From contig NZ_ANBH01000044.1 in NCBI RefSeq assembly GCF_000341185.1, positions 1,502-35,157 of the forward strand: DNA of 33,656 nucleotides. The letters are read 5' to 3'. Positions 16,077-24,384 of this stretch are shown piece after piece. Under the pieces are notes generated by a model, which saw only the letters and a list, made by a program, of their open reading frames with translations, made no database searches and was not told where the DNA came from. This DNA comes from Nocardiopsis chromatogenes YIM 90109 (GTDB lineage: Bacteria > Actinomycetota > Actinomycetes > Streptosporangiales > Streptosporangiaceae). Within the stretch, counting starts at the first letter, position 1. Each line of letters opens with the position of its first letter. A program made the position numbers and the translations under genes.

Positions 16077-16984
16077 CGCACGGCCCTCCTCAGCGCTTCG
16101 AGCGCGATCGTGGTGGCCGCCGCGTGGGTGGATGCGGCGAGACGGCGCGGCACCAGGCCGTCCGTGTGCGCGAGGTGCCTGTCATAGCCGATGCGCACCA
16201 CCTCGGCGCCGCTCTGGCGCAGCACCTCGGCCGCGCCCTCATGGTCGAAACGGGGATCCTCGTCAGGGGACTGCTCCACCAGCACCACGACGATCCTCTC
16301 CGGCAGCGACGCGTCCCCCTGGGTGGTCATCCAATCGAATCCGCGGCCGATGTCGGCGGCGCCCTCCGCCGTCGCCGGGGCGACGAGCACATGGGCGTGC
16401 GCGCTCGCCTGCGCGGCCCGGTTGAAGCCGTCGAACACGTCGGCCCCGCGGTCGATCAGCGTCACCCCGAAGTAGCGGGTGATCGGCAGCAGGGTCTCCT
16501 GGAAGGCGCCGGCGTCCAGGGCCGTGGCGTCGGGGCCGCTGTGCACCGCGGGGAGCATCCACAACCGGTCCCGCACGTGGGCCAGGTGCGGCGTCAGCTC
16601 CTCGAACGACGAGGCGGAGACCCGCCTGCGGGCGACCTCGCCCAGGGACGAGGACGGGGTGACCCCCAGCCTCCGCGCCAAGGAGTTCGAACCGGGGGTG
16701 ATGTCCAAGGTGAGCACCCGGTCGTGGCGGTAGTGCGCGAAGACCGACGCGAGCAGCGCCGTCACCGTGGCCTCATCGGCACCCGCGCGCGGCCGGGTGA
16801 CGACGATCCGGCGCCCGGTGGTGATCGCGCGCTGCAGGGCCTCCCCCTTCGCGAGGTGGGCCGCCGCGCGGTCGGACGGAAGGAAGGGCAGCGCGAGTCC
16901 GCGGCCGATCCGGCGCAGCACCGGGTCGCCGTGGCGACCCGGTCGGGCCCCGGCCCCGCTCGGCGTCTCGGTCCGGGCGTTCAC
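16073..16984 (-). CDS. T7SS-associated MinD/ParA-like protein with a degenerate P-loop
   Basis: A 303-residue protein. GTG 16984 follows GGAGG by six bases. The sequence RRIVVTRPRAGADEATVTAL (residues 58-77) and LTLDITPGSNSLARRLGV align with the deviant Walker A and A' regions of ESX-linked MinD-like ATPases. The P-loop lysines are lost, however: where KGGVGKTT is expected it reads RAGADEAT, with Glu71 in the invariant lysine position and Ala72 for Thr. The later parts (FGVTLIDRGADVFDG, SAHAHVLVAPATAEGA) keep the fold. It probably cannot hydrolyse ATP in the usual way. It is the second gene after eccD, whose stop is 56 bp upstream, and is coupled to the Pro/Lys-rich gene. Confidence 0.72.
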   Translation of the reverse strand: MNARTETPSGAGARPGRHGDPVLRRIGRGLALPFLPSDRAAAHLAKGEALQRAITTGRRIVVTRPRAGADEATVTALLASVFAHYRHDRVLTLDITPGSNSLARRLGVTPSSSLGEVARRRVSASSFEELTPHLAHVRDRLWMLPAVHSGPDATALDAGAFQETLLPITRYFGVTLIDRGADVFDGFNRAAQASAHAHVLVAPATAEGAADIGRGFDWMTTQGDASLPERIVVVLVEQSPDEDPRFDHEGAAEVLRQSGAEVVRIGYDRHLAHTDGLVPRRLAASTHAAATTIALEALRRAVR

Positions 16985-17040
16985 GGCGCTCCTCCCAACG
17001 GTTCCGGCCCGGCACTGTCCGGGCGAGGGGTCTGTCCGGG

Positions 17041-18366
17041 CTAGAAGGTCGACAACAGGCGTTCATAGGTGCCGAGCGCACCGATCGCGACCGGGATGCA
17101 GACCACCACCGCCACCGCCTCCAAGCGGCCCGCGTTGCGGCGGAGCATGGCGCGGGTGTGCTCGGCGGGGTCGGCGGCCAGCACCACCACCGGGACGATG
17201 AGGGCCACGGCGATCAGCGCCAGACCCGGCAGCGGCGCCCAGGGCGCCGCCTCGGTCAGGGCCCCGGCGAGCGCGACCGCGGCGGCCGTGCTCGCCGCCA
17301 GCAGCGGGGCCTTCTCCGTCACCAGGGGGAACATGCGGGAGCGGCTGGCCAGCACGATCGCGAGCAGGGCGGAGAGCACCAGCGTCCACGGGGACGGGCC
17401 GCTCGCCAGTCCGTAACCGGCGACCGCCGCGGCCACACCGACGGCGGCGACCGCCACCGCCATGCTGCGGTGCGTGTCGACCAGGGCGGTGCGCACGTCC
17501 TCGCGCGCGACCTCCTCGCCGCCGCTGCGGCGGTCGTCGAGGACGGTCAGGCCGGAGAAGGCGAGGGCGGCACGGAGCAGCACGCTCACCGCCACGACGC
17601 ACGCCACGGCGGCGATGGCCGACGCCTCGGCGAAGTCCAGGCCGAAGGCGAGGCAGCCGATCCACAGCAGGGACAGGGCGAGGGCGACGGTGCCGCCGAC
17701 GATCCCGCCGCGGCCCAAGCCCGACGCCAACCCCAGGACCAGCAGCACCAGCGAGGCGACGACCGCGGGGAGCGCCCACCACATCCACTCCGGCAGGCCG
17801 TACCGGGAGACGGCGGTCCAGGCGGCCAGGGTGCCGAAAACACCGCCGCTGAGCGTCAGGGCGGTGCCGAGCGCCTCTCTCCAGGCGGGCCCCAGAATGG
17901 CCCCGGCGCCGATGAGAAGCCCCGCCAGGACCGCGAGCGCGGCGGTCCCGGCGACCGGCGGCAGGGATGCGCGCATGATCAGGCCCGCGCCGGCGAACAG
18001 CACCACGACCGCGGCCGTCGCCGTCCAGCGGGCGGCCGCCGGGGACCAGTAGGAGGGATGGGCTTCGAGGGCGCGGCCCACCGCCTCGGGGACCTCGTGG
18101 ACGATGGGCGCGGGAACCGGGTCGTCGGCGCGGATGAGGCGCAGGACCGCGCCGTCGGAGATGCCGCGCTCGGCCAGGGAGGTCCCGCTGTCCAAGAGGT
18201 CGCCCCCGACCGTGCTCAGATGCCGGGGAAGGGCCGGGCCGTCGGGGGCGTCGCCGAGCATGCGCAGGACGTCGGGCATGAGCGCGCCGATGGGCTCGTC
18301 GGCCGGCAGGACGGCGTCGACCCTGCGGCGCTCGCCCACGAGCGTCACGCGGCTCCACGTGGTCAT
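17041..18366 (-). CDS. eccD: Type VII secretion integral membrane protein EccD
   Basis: A 441-residue membrane component of the ESX/T7SS channel. Residues 1-80 form the YukD-like ubiquitin fold (TTWSRVTLVGERRRVDAVLP and SLAERGISDGAVLRLIRADD). From about 110 onward about eleven hydrophobic helices follow, with a short cytosolic loop near 270-290 (DDRRSGGEEVAREDVRTAL). The usual EccD is about 460-500 residues, so this is slightly short but complete. ATG 18366 follows GGAGAAGGA. It sits between the TNT-like gene and the MinD-like gene on the same strand. Confidence 0.92.
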   Translation of the reverse strand: MTTWSRVTLVGERRRVDAVLPADEPIGALMPDVLRMLGDAPDGPALPRHLSTVGGDLLDSGTSLAERGISDGAVLRLIRADDPVPAPIVHEVPEAVGRALEAHPSYWSPAAARWTATAAVVVLFAGAGLIMRASLPPVAGTAALAVLAGLLIGAGAILGPAWREALGTALTLSGGVFGTLAAWTAVSRYGLPEWMWWALPAVVASLVLLVLGLASGLGRGGIVGGTVALALSLLWIGCLAFGLDFAEASAIAAVACVVAVSVLLRAALAFSGLTVLDDRRSGGEEVAREDVRTALVDTHRSMAVAVAAVGVAAAVAGYGLASGPSPWTLVLSALLAIVLASRSRMFPLVTEKAPLLAASTAAAVALAGALTEAAPWAPLPGLALIAVALIVPVVVLAADPAEHTRAMLRRNAGRLEAVAVVVCIPVAIGALGTYERLLSTF

Positions 18367-18435
18367 CGCTGTCCTTCTCCACGGTTCTCGTCGTCGGTGG
18401 TCAAGACGGGGCGGCCCGGCGGGCGCGACGCGTCG

Positions 18436-19407
18436 TCAGTCGGGGACGTCCTCGGCCTCGACGCGCTCCAGGTAGCCGTTGCGGAGGAGCCAGCGGATGC
18501 TGGGCAGCTCCGGGGGTTCCGGGAAGCCGCCGGGGTCGATCCGGAAGCGCAGCCCGCCGCCGGGGCCGTCCTCGGAGCGGGGCGAACGGGACGCCGACAC
18601 CTGGAAGGGGTAGGTGACACGGTAGCGGTGGTAGGTGTCGGAGGAGCCGTCGGGCCGGACGAACTCGGGAAGTCCGCGCTCTTCGAAGGGGAGGCCGTCG
18701 GGGAAGAGAAGCGAGCCGCTCTCGTGGCCCGACGCGTCGACGAGCTGTCCCCGCTCCAGGGTGACCTTGGTCGACCCGCCTCCGCCGGACAGGCCCTCCT
18801 CAGCGGTGGAGACCAGGGAGGAGCCGAGCTCTCCGGCCTCTTGGCGCTCCTGCGCCGAGAGCGTCCGCGGTGCGGAGTCCTGGATCACCAGCTCTTGGAA
18901 GAGCCAGCGCGCGGCCTCGTCCTCGGACGGGAACTCCACGCCCGTGCGGCCCTGCTCGTACTCGACGATCCCGGCGGAGATGTAGCCCTCCTCCTCGTCG
19001 GTCAGGAGGAAGTAGGAGTCGACCTCGCCGGGGTCGGGGCGGGAATCGCCGGGGAGCACGTACATCGCGGGCGGGATGTCGGCGGCGTCCAGCTCGGTGC
19101 GGAGCATGTCGAAGGTGACCTCGCTGCCGACCCAGTCGGCGGGGAAGGGCGCGGAGCCGACGGCGGGGGGACCGGCCGCCTCGCGGGCCTGTTCCTCCTC
19201 CTGGGACTGGAGCTGGCTCTGCAGGTAGGACCAGCCGACCGACCCGGCGCACCCGACGGCGGTGAGGACCAGGCCGGTGATGAGCTTGGTGATGTGCTCG
19301 TCGAGGCGGCGCCTGCTGCGCTGGGGGCCGAAGACGACGGCCTCCCGGAGCCGCTTGCGGCGGACCGCGATGGACTCCAGGAGTTGGCTGTCGTAATCGC
19401 GCGCCAC
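18436..19407 (-). CDS. Membrane-anchored protein with C-terminal TNT-like (DUF4237) domain
   Basis: A 323-residue protein. GTG 19407 is preferred over a longer frame because GAAGGA precedes it and a basic cytosolic head follows. One membrane helix lies near residues 42-62; the basic head (RRKRLREAVVFGPQRSRRR) suggests the rest is outside. Residues 85-175 include YFLLTDEEEGYISAGIVEYE, a region often seen before TNT domains. Residues about 215-318 match the TNT (NAD-glycohydrolase) pattern: FPDGLPFEERGLP, TYHRYRVTYP, GPGGGLRFRID and IRWLLRNGYLERV. In active TNT proteins a Gln follows the Gly-Gly-Gly motif; here the position is Arg287, so activity is doubtful. Position beside eccD suggests a T7SS component rather than a free toxin. 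Confidence 0.68.
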   Translation of the reverse strand: MARDYDSQLLESIAVRRKRLREAVVFGPQRSRRRLDEHITKLITGLVLTAVGCAGSVGWSYLQSQLQSQEEEQAREAAGPPAVGSAPFPADWVGSEVTFDMLRTELDAADIPPAMYVLPGDSRPDPGEVDSYFLLTDEEEGYISAGIVEYEQGRTGVEFPSEDEAARWLFQELVIQDSAPRTLSAQERQEAGELGSSLVSTAEEGLSGGGGSTKVTLERGQLVDASGHESGSLLFPDGLPFEERGLPEFVRPDGSSDTYHRYRVTYPFQVSASRSPRSEDGPGGGLRFRIDPGGFPEPPELPSIRWLLRNGYLERVEAEDVPD

Positions 19408-19591
19408 GGGGAGGGATCCTTCTGTTCGTCGCGTCGGGCGGGGCGGGGCGCACGCGGCGCTCATGGGGGTGAGACGGGGGAGAGACGCCGCTGCGGCCTC
19501 CCGCGCCGTAGCGGAAGGCCGCGGCAAGGAGCGATCCGCCCTCAGGACGCCGAGCGACGCTCAGCCGGGTCGGCTTAGGGCGGTCGGCGAC

Positions 19592-19897
19592 TCAGATGGA
19601 CTGCACGGCCGAGGAGGCGCGGCCGAGCGCGGTCTGGGCGGTGCCGTCGTTCTCCTCCAGCGTCGTGCGCACGAGCCGGATGATGTCGCGGACCTCGTTG
19701 GCGGCGTTGTGCCACTTGAGCTCTTTGGAGCTGTACTCGTCGGAGACGCCGGTGGCCTCGAAGTCGGCCATGGCGCTGGACACGTCGGTGTCGCGGTCGC
19801 CGATGATCTGCTCCAGGCGGGCCATCACGGAGTGGATGTTGCCCTGCGCCTCCTGGGAGGCGCCCATGTCGTAGCTGTTGCGTCCGTTGCCGCTCAT
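19592..19897 (-). CDS. ESAT-6-like (WXG100 superfamily) protein
   Basis: A 101-residue helical-hairpin protein of ESX-substrate size. Two amphipathic helices flank a turn near FEATGVSDEY (residues about 46-55); the canonical Trp-x-Gly is not present. It opens SGNGRNSYDMGASQEAQGNI and ends GRASSAVQSI, as in actinobacterial pore-forming ESAT-6-type proteins by my recollection. The start ATG follows TAGGAGC. It lies 87 bp after the WXG100-like gene on the same strand, so the two likely form the secreted heterodimer of this T7SS. Confidence 0.82.
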   Translation of the reverse strand: MSGNGRNSYDMGASQEAQGNIHSVMARLEQIIGDRDTDVSSAMADFEATGVSDEYSSKELKWHNAANEVRDIIRLVRTTLEENDGTAQTALGRASSAVQSI

Positions 19898-19984
19898 GGC
19901 GTGGTGCTCCTAGGCGAGGTCGGGATGGCGGGGGAGGGGTGGGGCGTCGCGTCCGTCGGCGCGGTGGCCTGGCGGTCCTCGCGC

Positions 19985-20314
19985 CTACTTGAACTTCGCC
20001 GCGTCGAAGTTGGCGGTGGACATGTTCCGGTTGGCGTCGTCGGCCATGGTCTGCGACCCGGTGCGGAACGCGCTGTCCATGCCGCGCTGGCCTTCGTTGA
20101 TGGAGCCGAGGCCGGCGTTGAGGTCGGCGGTGATCTGCTCGGAGCGCGCCTTGAACGAGTCGAAGGCGGCCTTGCCCGCACCGTTGAACTTCCCGGCGAG
20201 CGGCTCGGCGGCCGAGATGAGCTGCTGGATGAGCCCGCTGAGCTCGTCGGTCGAGGTAGAGGTCCGGCTGGCCAAGGTCGTCAGTGTCTGGTCGCCGACG
20301 TCCCAACGTGACAT
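19985..20314 (-). CDS. WXG100-family protein, partner of the ESAT-6-like protein
   Basis: A 109-residue all-helical protein. Helix one is TSTDELSGLIQQLISAAEPL; the turn KFNGAGKAAF carries Phe-Asn-Gly in place of Trp-x-Gly; helix two is DSFKARSEQITADLNAGLGS. There is no tyrosine anywhere, so the YxxxD/E export signal must come from its partner or another substrate. ATG 20314 has GAGGAG upstream at a rather long spacing. It is the first gene of the minus-strand T7SS group and is divergent from the effector cassette. Confidence 0.85.
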   Translation of the reverse strand: MSRWDVGDQTLTTLASRTSTSTDELSGLIQQLISAAEPLAGKFNGAGKAAFDSFKARSEQITADLNAGLGSINEGQRGMDSAFRTGSQTMADDANRNMSTANFDAAKFK

Positions 20315-20354
20315 GTGTTCGGTCGCTCCTCACGTCATCGCAGATCAGGCGGAT

Positions 20355-20369
20355 ATCAGCGCCGCTGAT
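20355..20369. promoter_or_regulatory. Palindrome ATCAGCGCCGCTGAT between ESX genes and effector cassette
   Basis: Seven-base arms repeat perfectly around a single C, in the 204-bp gap between the divergent WXG100-like gene and the effector cassette. A related half, GATCAGGC, lies eleven bases upstream of it. It could be an operator common to both groups; no regulator gene is next to it. Confidence 0.35.
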
Positions 20370-20518
20370 GGCGCTGGCCCCCACCGGCCGCGCACGTTTC
20401 GGGCATCCCGCATCCCGTAGGGGAGCCCTCACCTTTCGTGGTCAAGCATAGGCATAATGCGGGACGCATGACAGACGGGCGGATATGCGGCGCCAGGGGA
20501 GCAGCGGGGAGCAGTGGG

Positions 20519-20872
20519 ATGAAGTTTGAGCTGGTCAGGGAGGACGAAGCGCGGATCGAAGCGGCATCGCCCGGTACTGGGACGCAGAGCGGGGGGCCGA
20601 TGGAGGAGCACCCACCCGGTCTCCCGGATCCGCAGACGTCGACTCGCGCCCCAATGCAGGCCATGAGCAGCATAAACGCCGCAATAAGCGAGATGAGGTC
20701 CTCTCTCGCGCAGCTTGATGCGCGGGTAGTGCGGTACCAAGCGGAGATGGCCGAAACCGGTCGGGAAGACCCCGCGCCACCACCGGCCGACTTCCATGCG
20801 CACCGGTTCGGTCCGGTGCGGCCGAAGCAGGACGAGGACGATGCCACCCCTGATGCGGAGGCAGCCCGATGA
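20519..20872 (+). CDS. Small coiled-coil protein, first gene of the effector cassette
   Basis: A 117-residue protein counted from ATG 20519, which follows GGGGAG; an in-frame ATG at 20468 would add 17 residues. After a Pro/Thr-rich stretch a helix with heptad-like pattern runs SINAAISEMRSSLAQLDARV (about residues 50-69) and on to AEMAE. The C-terminus is acidic. Its stop overlaps the next ATG by 4 bp. Position before a T7SS toxin, helical content and small size resemble the targeting chaperones encoded ahead of LXG toxins. That likeness is in layout only; no sequence family is recognised. Confidence 0.65.
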   Translation: MKFELVREDEARIEAASPGTGTQSGGPMEEHPPGLPDPQTSTRAPMQAMSSINAAISEMRSSLAQLDARVVRYQAEMAETGREDPAPPPADFHAHRFGPVRPKQDEDDATPDAEAAR

Positions 20873-21207
20873 GCGGTTGGGATATCGATCCGGCCGGAGT
20901 CAGCACGGTACTCGGCAAGGTCGAAGCGGTGGTCGGAGACGGGAGCGGGGACGGGCTCTCCGGCTCGACGAACAGCGGCCTCACCTCGTTGTCTGAGGCA
21001 ATGAGCGCGTCCGGGAGCGGGGTCGTCAGCACGGCGGTCAGCGAGCTCTTCGACCAGATCAGCAACTTGAGCCAGCAGATGACCTCGAAGACGGTCAGGG
21101 CCACCGTCGGGTGCAGCCAAGCCACCCAGGCCTATATCGACGGGGACATGGAGATGGCCGAGCGGGCCCAGAGCCGTGTCGGTGGTACGACCGGCATCGA
21201 GCTCTGA
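20869..21207 (+). CDS. Small helical ESX-like protein (DUF6507-like), second gene of the cassette
   Basis: A 112-residue protein starting SGWDIDPAGVSTVLGKVEAV, an opening I associate with the actinobacterial DUF6507 family from memory. The middle is Ser/Gly-rich and the second half helical (SELFDQISNLSQQMTSKTVR and ATQAYIDGDMEMAERAQSRV), giving a WXG100-like hairpin without Trp-x-Gly. It is coupled to the previous gene by ATGA and precedes the toxin by 45 bp. Likely a partner that pairs with the N-terminal helical domain of the toxin for export. Confidence 0.7.
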   Translation: MSGWDIDPAGVSTVLGKVEAVVGDGSGDGLSGSTNSGLTSLSEAMSASGSGVVSTAVSELFDQISNLSQQMTSKTVRATVGCSQATQAYIDGDMEMAERAQSRVGGTTGIEL

Positions 21208-21252
21208 CCGAACCTTCTGCCCCCCGCACACCGAACGCTTAAAGGGAAGGCC

Positions 21253-24200
21253 ATGGAAGCACCCCCCACCTCTGGTACCAGCGGCTCCGGCACCACGACG
21301 ATGCAGCACCTGGACCTGGACCCTGCGACGCTGATCGTTCCGGAGGCGATTCCGATTCCGGGGACGGCGCCGGAGGCCTTGGCCGACGCGGCTTCCGGTA
21401 CGAGTTCGAGCGGGGCGGGGATCGAGTCCGCCGGGCAGGACATCAGGAGCGTCTGGCAGGCCCTGGCGGGTGTGTACACCGCGCCGGAGTCGGACCAGCT
21501 GCTCAGGGCGGCGAATCCGATCGCGGACCTGGGGGGCGAGATCGGCGGAACGATGGCCGCCGCGGCAGGGGCCCTCCAGAAATTCTCGGAGGAGGCGGAC
21601 CGACTCAAGGGGCAGCTGCTCGAGCTGCGCGGGACGGCTCAGGAGTTCGTCGACGGTCTCGATGATGACTGGAATAACGACAGCGACACCGTCGACGAGA
21701 ACGTCAACCTGAAAGTGCAGGCGAATCGCCTTGTGACCTCTTTTCAGGAGGCGGAGCGTGAATGCGCCAATGCGATAACCAGCCTGTTCGGAGGGACGAC
21801 GTTCGTTCCCGTCGGCAGTAACCCGCATAATGAGGAAGGCATCATCGAGTACGGCGTCACCATGGACGCCGACGTGAACCAGGTTCCTGAATACAGCACC
21901 TTTTTGGTGTCCGACACCGGAAGGTTCTTGGAGGGATTCTCGCGAGGCTGGTGGGAGACCGCTGGCCCTGGCATGGCGAAAACCCTAGGCATGACGTTCC
22001 TCGCTTCCACAGGTTACTACCACCCGGAGAACGGGTGGACAATGGACCACTGGGAGGCTTTGGGGAATAGAGGTGAATTCTACACGAACTTCGCCGTCGA
22101 GGCCGGGACCAAAGCGGGAAACAGCTTGGGGATCGGGTTCGAAGAGGGAACCCTGATCCCCTCGCGTTGGGGCCTGGACATCATGGCCACACATTATCGG
22201 GACCAGGCCCACGAGTTCTTTCCATGGACGGAGTTGGACGACGACCCCGGTCATGCGTTCGGTGTGGGTGCGGGTAATACCGCGATGGCCGTGGCAGGTG
22301 CGGTTTCGGGAAGAGCGCTGTCGGCCGGAAGGCTGGCTTCTGCCGCTTCGAACGTCAAGACGCCGGCGACGCAGGGCGGTCATCTACTGGGGGAACAGCT
22401 CCAGGGGAGAGGGCCGTCCCAGCTGTCCCCGCTGCGAGGCGGAACCACGCCGCATACGTGGGGCGGGCAGATGCAGGGGGAGAACGGGTCGACTTCGTCG
22501 TCCGGCAGCGGGCCGGGGAACGGGCAGCAGCCTGATTCCGAGAACCTGAATACTGCGGTCAACGCCCTCGATAACAAGATCGGCGACTCGCAGCCGCAGA
22601 ACCCCCAGCCCCAGGGGGAACCGGCCGACACGCCGAAGCATGAGCGGACGGGCGCGCCTGATAGCACACCTGACTCCACCGGCGATCGCGACACGGCGCC
22701 CGGGAAGACGGCAGACGCCGATCAGGATACACAAGCCGATGCGTCGAAGAGCGAAGGCCAGGCGAGCGGTCAGAAGCACCAGGATCAAGAACGGGCGGGC
22801 ACTGACCAGAGGGCCGGCGCTTCAGAGTCGCAGGGCGCCGACACGCGCGACACTGTTGCAGCTTGGGAAGCTGAACGGTTTGTTCGACTGAGCGAAGAGG
22901 ACGGCGTAAAAGGGGCGTTCCGTCAATATGATGACGAGAAGACGGTGTTCAGCGAGAGGGACCCGGTTCCCCCGGACCAGGAGAAGCAAAGACAAGAGCA
23001 GGTCGCAGTTGCCGCGAACGGAGACGAACTTCCTGGAAACCCTCACTCCAGACCTTCTAGCCCGGGGGACATTTATGTCGACGATGCCTCGGGAGGGAGA
23101 GTAGAGGGCCCTGCGAATGGAGGTGGTCGTCTTGGTGACTCGAGCTCTCCTGGAAATTCTGGCGACGAGCGCGGTGATCCGTTCAACACTGGCGGCGCAC
23201 GTGGGCAGTTCGCTTATAACGGCGGAACTGGCGGTTCCGATGATGGAGGAGATGTCTGGAATAGCGGCGAGCATGACCTAGGCGCACGGGGCCATGAAGG
23301 AATTTCCTCTGATGCTGAGAGCGGCGGAGGTCGGGGCGGTCAGATAGAGTCACCAGAGGAACTGGCCCATCGAATAGATCGGCTGATCTCTGGGGAAGTC
23401 TCCGATGAGATGAAGTTCAACGACCCGGAACTCGATGCGTGGGACTCCGGTCGAAATAACCCGTTTGGAAAGATCGAACTCCCATCCCCGCATCCCGAAG
23501 CATCCTCTTGGCTTTCAAGTCACCTTGATGAGGTAGTTGGTGGGCGGGAGACACCAAGGATTGATGAACGGGTGACAGTAAGCAAGGATACAGGGAGCGC
23601 GCTCGTCCCCAAAGCTCGCGAGCCCTTCGGGCGCGGAGTCACACTAGACCCCAATACCGCGTACGAGGTCACGGATAAACGGGGGTTGGACCGAGGAACA
23701 TTTATTACGAACGAAAACGGAAAAGTCGTGGAGGTTCGATCAACATCTGGAAAGAAAGGCGGATGGAGTCCTGACCTTAAGAGTCCGTTGCCGGAAGTAA
23801 AGTATGTCATCGATGAAAAATATGTTTATCATACAGACTCGGAAGGTCGAAGAATATATGGGACCGCCAAGGATGGCCTTGTAGAGAGAAAGAACGACCG
23901 AGGTCCCGAACAAAGATTGATCGGAAAGGAGGGGGAATGGGAGTACGAGGAACTGAATAAGAAGATTTTGGAGGACTTTAAAACACAGTATGATCGCCTG
24001 CCTCAGAAGGGCGAAGCGAACCTGTATGATGTGGGCCGGTGGAATGGCGGGCACTTGATCGCCACTGAATGGGATGGGGGAGGTGACCGCATCAATAAGG
24101 TCCCCATGAGGGAGGAGCTAAATAAGGTCCTCGGAGGGAGCGCGACTGTCGATAACAATTATAGAAAACTTGAAATAAGTTGGGAGGATATTGTACGCAA

Positions 24201-24384
24201 GTATCCGAACGCGAAGATTGTTCCTCATATCTTCGGTGAATATATCGAAAAGGACTTCCTTGACCCAAACAGGAAAGTTGTTGCGCCAGACCGAATCTAT
24301 GTGCTGTATACTGTCGAAATAAATGGAGTGAAGCGGGTTGGAGGCCCTCTGGTGTATAATAATGTTCCACCGCGCGGCAAATAG
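21253..24384 (+). CDS. T7SS polymorphic toxin with C-terminal DNA/RNA non-specific endonuclease-like domain
   Basis: A 1043-residue effector; ATG 21253 follows GGGAAGG. Residues about 40-170 form an export-type helical domain (DIRSVWQALAGVYTAPESDQ). Residues about 175-375 are a second domain of unknown fold (FLEGFSRGWWETAGPGMAKT). Residues about 375-700 are a long disordered linker rich in Gly, Ser, Asp, Gln. The tip, about 840-1043, looks like the Endonuclease_NS_2 (YeeF-type) nuclease. It has RWNGGHLIATEWDGGGDRIN, with likely catalytic His934 and metal-binding Asn948, followed by KVPMREELN. GC content falls in the tip. A YezG-type immunity gene follows 21 bp later, supporting the nuclease reading. 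Confidence 0.85.
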   Translation: MEAPPTSGTSGSGTTTMQHLDLDPATLIVPEAIPIPGTAPEALADAASGTSSSGAGIESAGQDIRSVWQALAGVYTAPESDQLLRAANPIADLGGEIGGTMAAAAGALQKFSEEADRLKGQLLELRGTAQEFVDGLDDDWNNDSDTVDENVNLKVQANRLVTSFQEAERECANAITSLFGGTTFVPVGSNPHNEEGIIEYGVTMDADVNQVPEYSTFLVSDTGRFLEGFSRGWWETAGPGMAKTLGMTFLASTGYYHPENGWTMDHWEALGNRGEFYTNFAVEAGTKAGNSLGIGFEEGTLIPSRWGLDIMATHYRDQAHEFFPWTELDDDPGHAFGVGAGNTAMAVAGAVSGRALSAGRLASAASNVKTPATQGGHLLGEQLQGRGPSQLSPLRGGTTPHTWGGQMQGENGSTSSSGSGPGNGQQPDSENLNTAVNALDNKIGDSQPQNPQPQGEPADTPKHERTGAPDSTPDSTGDRDTAPGKTADADQDTQADASKSEGQASGQKHQDQERAGTDQRAGASESQGADTRDTVAAWEAERFVRLSEEDGVKGAFRQYDDEKTVFSERDPVPPDQEKQRQEQVAVAANGDELPGNPHSRPSSPGDIYVDDASGGRVEGPANGGGRLGDSSSPGNSGDERGDPFNTGGARGQFAYNGGTGGSDDGGDVWNSGEHDLGARGHEGISSDAESGGGRGGQIESPEELAHRIDRLISGEVSDEMKFNDPELDAWDSGRNNPFGKIELPSPHPEASSWLSSHLDEVVGGRETPRIDERVTVSKDTGSALVPKAREPFGRGVTLDPNTAYEVTDKRGLDRGTFITNENGKVVEVRSTSGKKGGWSPDLKSPLPEVKYVIDEKYVYHTDSEGRRIYGTAKDGLVERKNDRGPEQRLIGKEGEWEYEELNKKILEDFKTQYDRLPQKGEANLYDVGRWNGGHLIATEWDGGGDRINKVPMREELNKVLGGSATVDNNYRKLEISWEDIVRKYPNAKIVPHIFGEYIEKDFLDPNRKVVAPDRIYVLYTVEINGVKRVGGPLVYNNVPPRGK

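Noticed and set aside
18436..19407. EccB as the identity of the single-pass T7SS protein
   Set aside because: The gene lies where EccB might be expected and has one membrane helix, but the C-terminal half follows the TNT pattern and the EccB N-terminal signature is absent.
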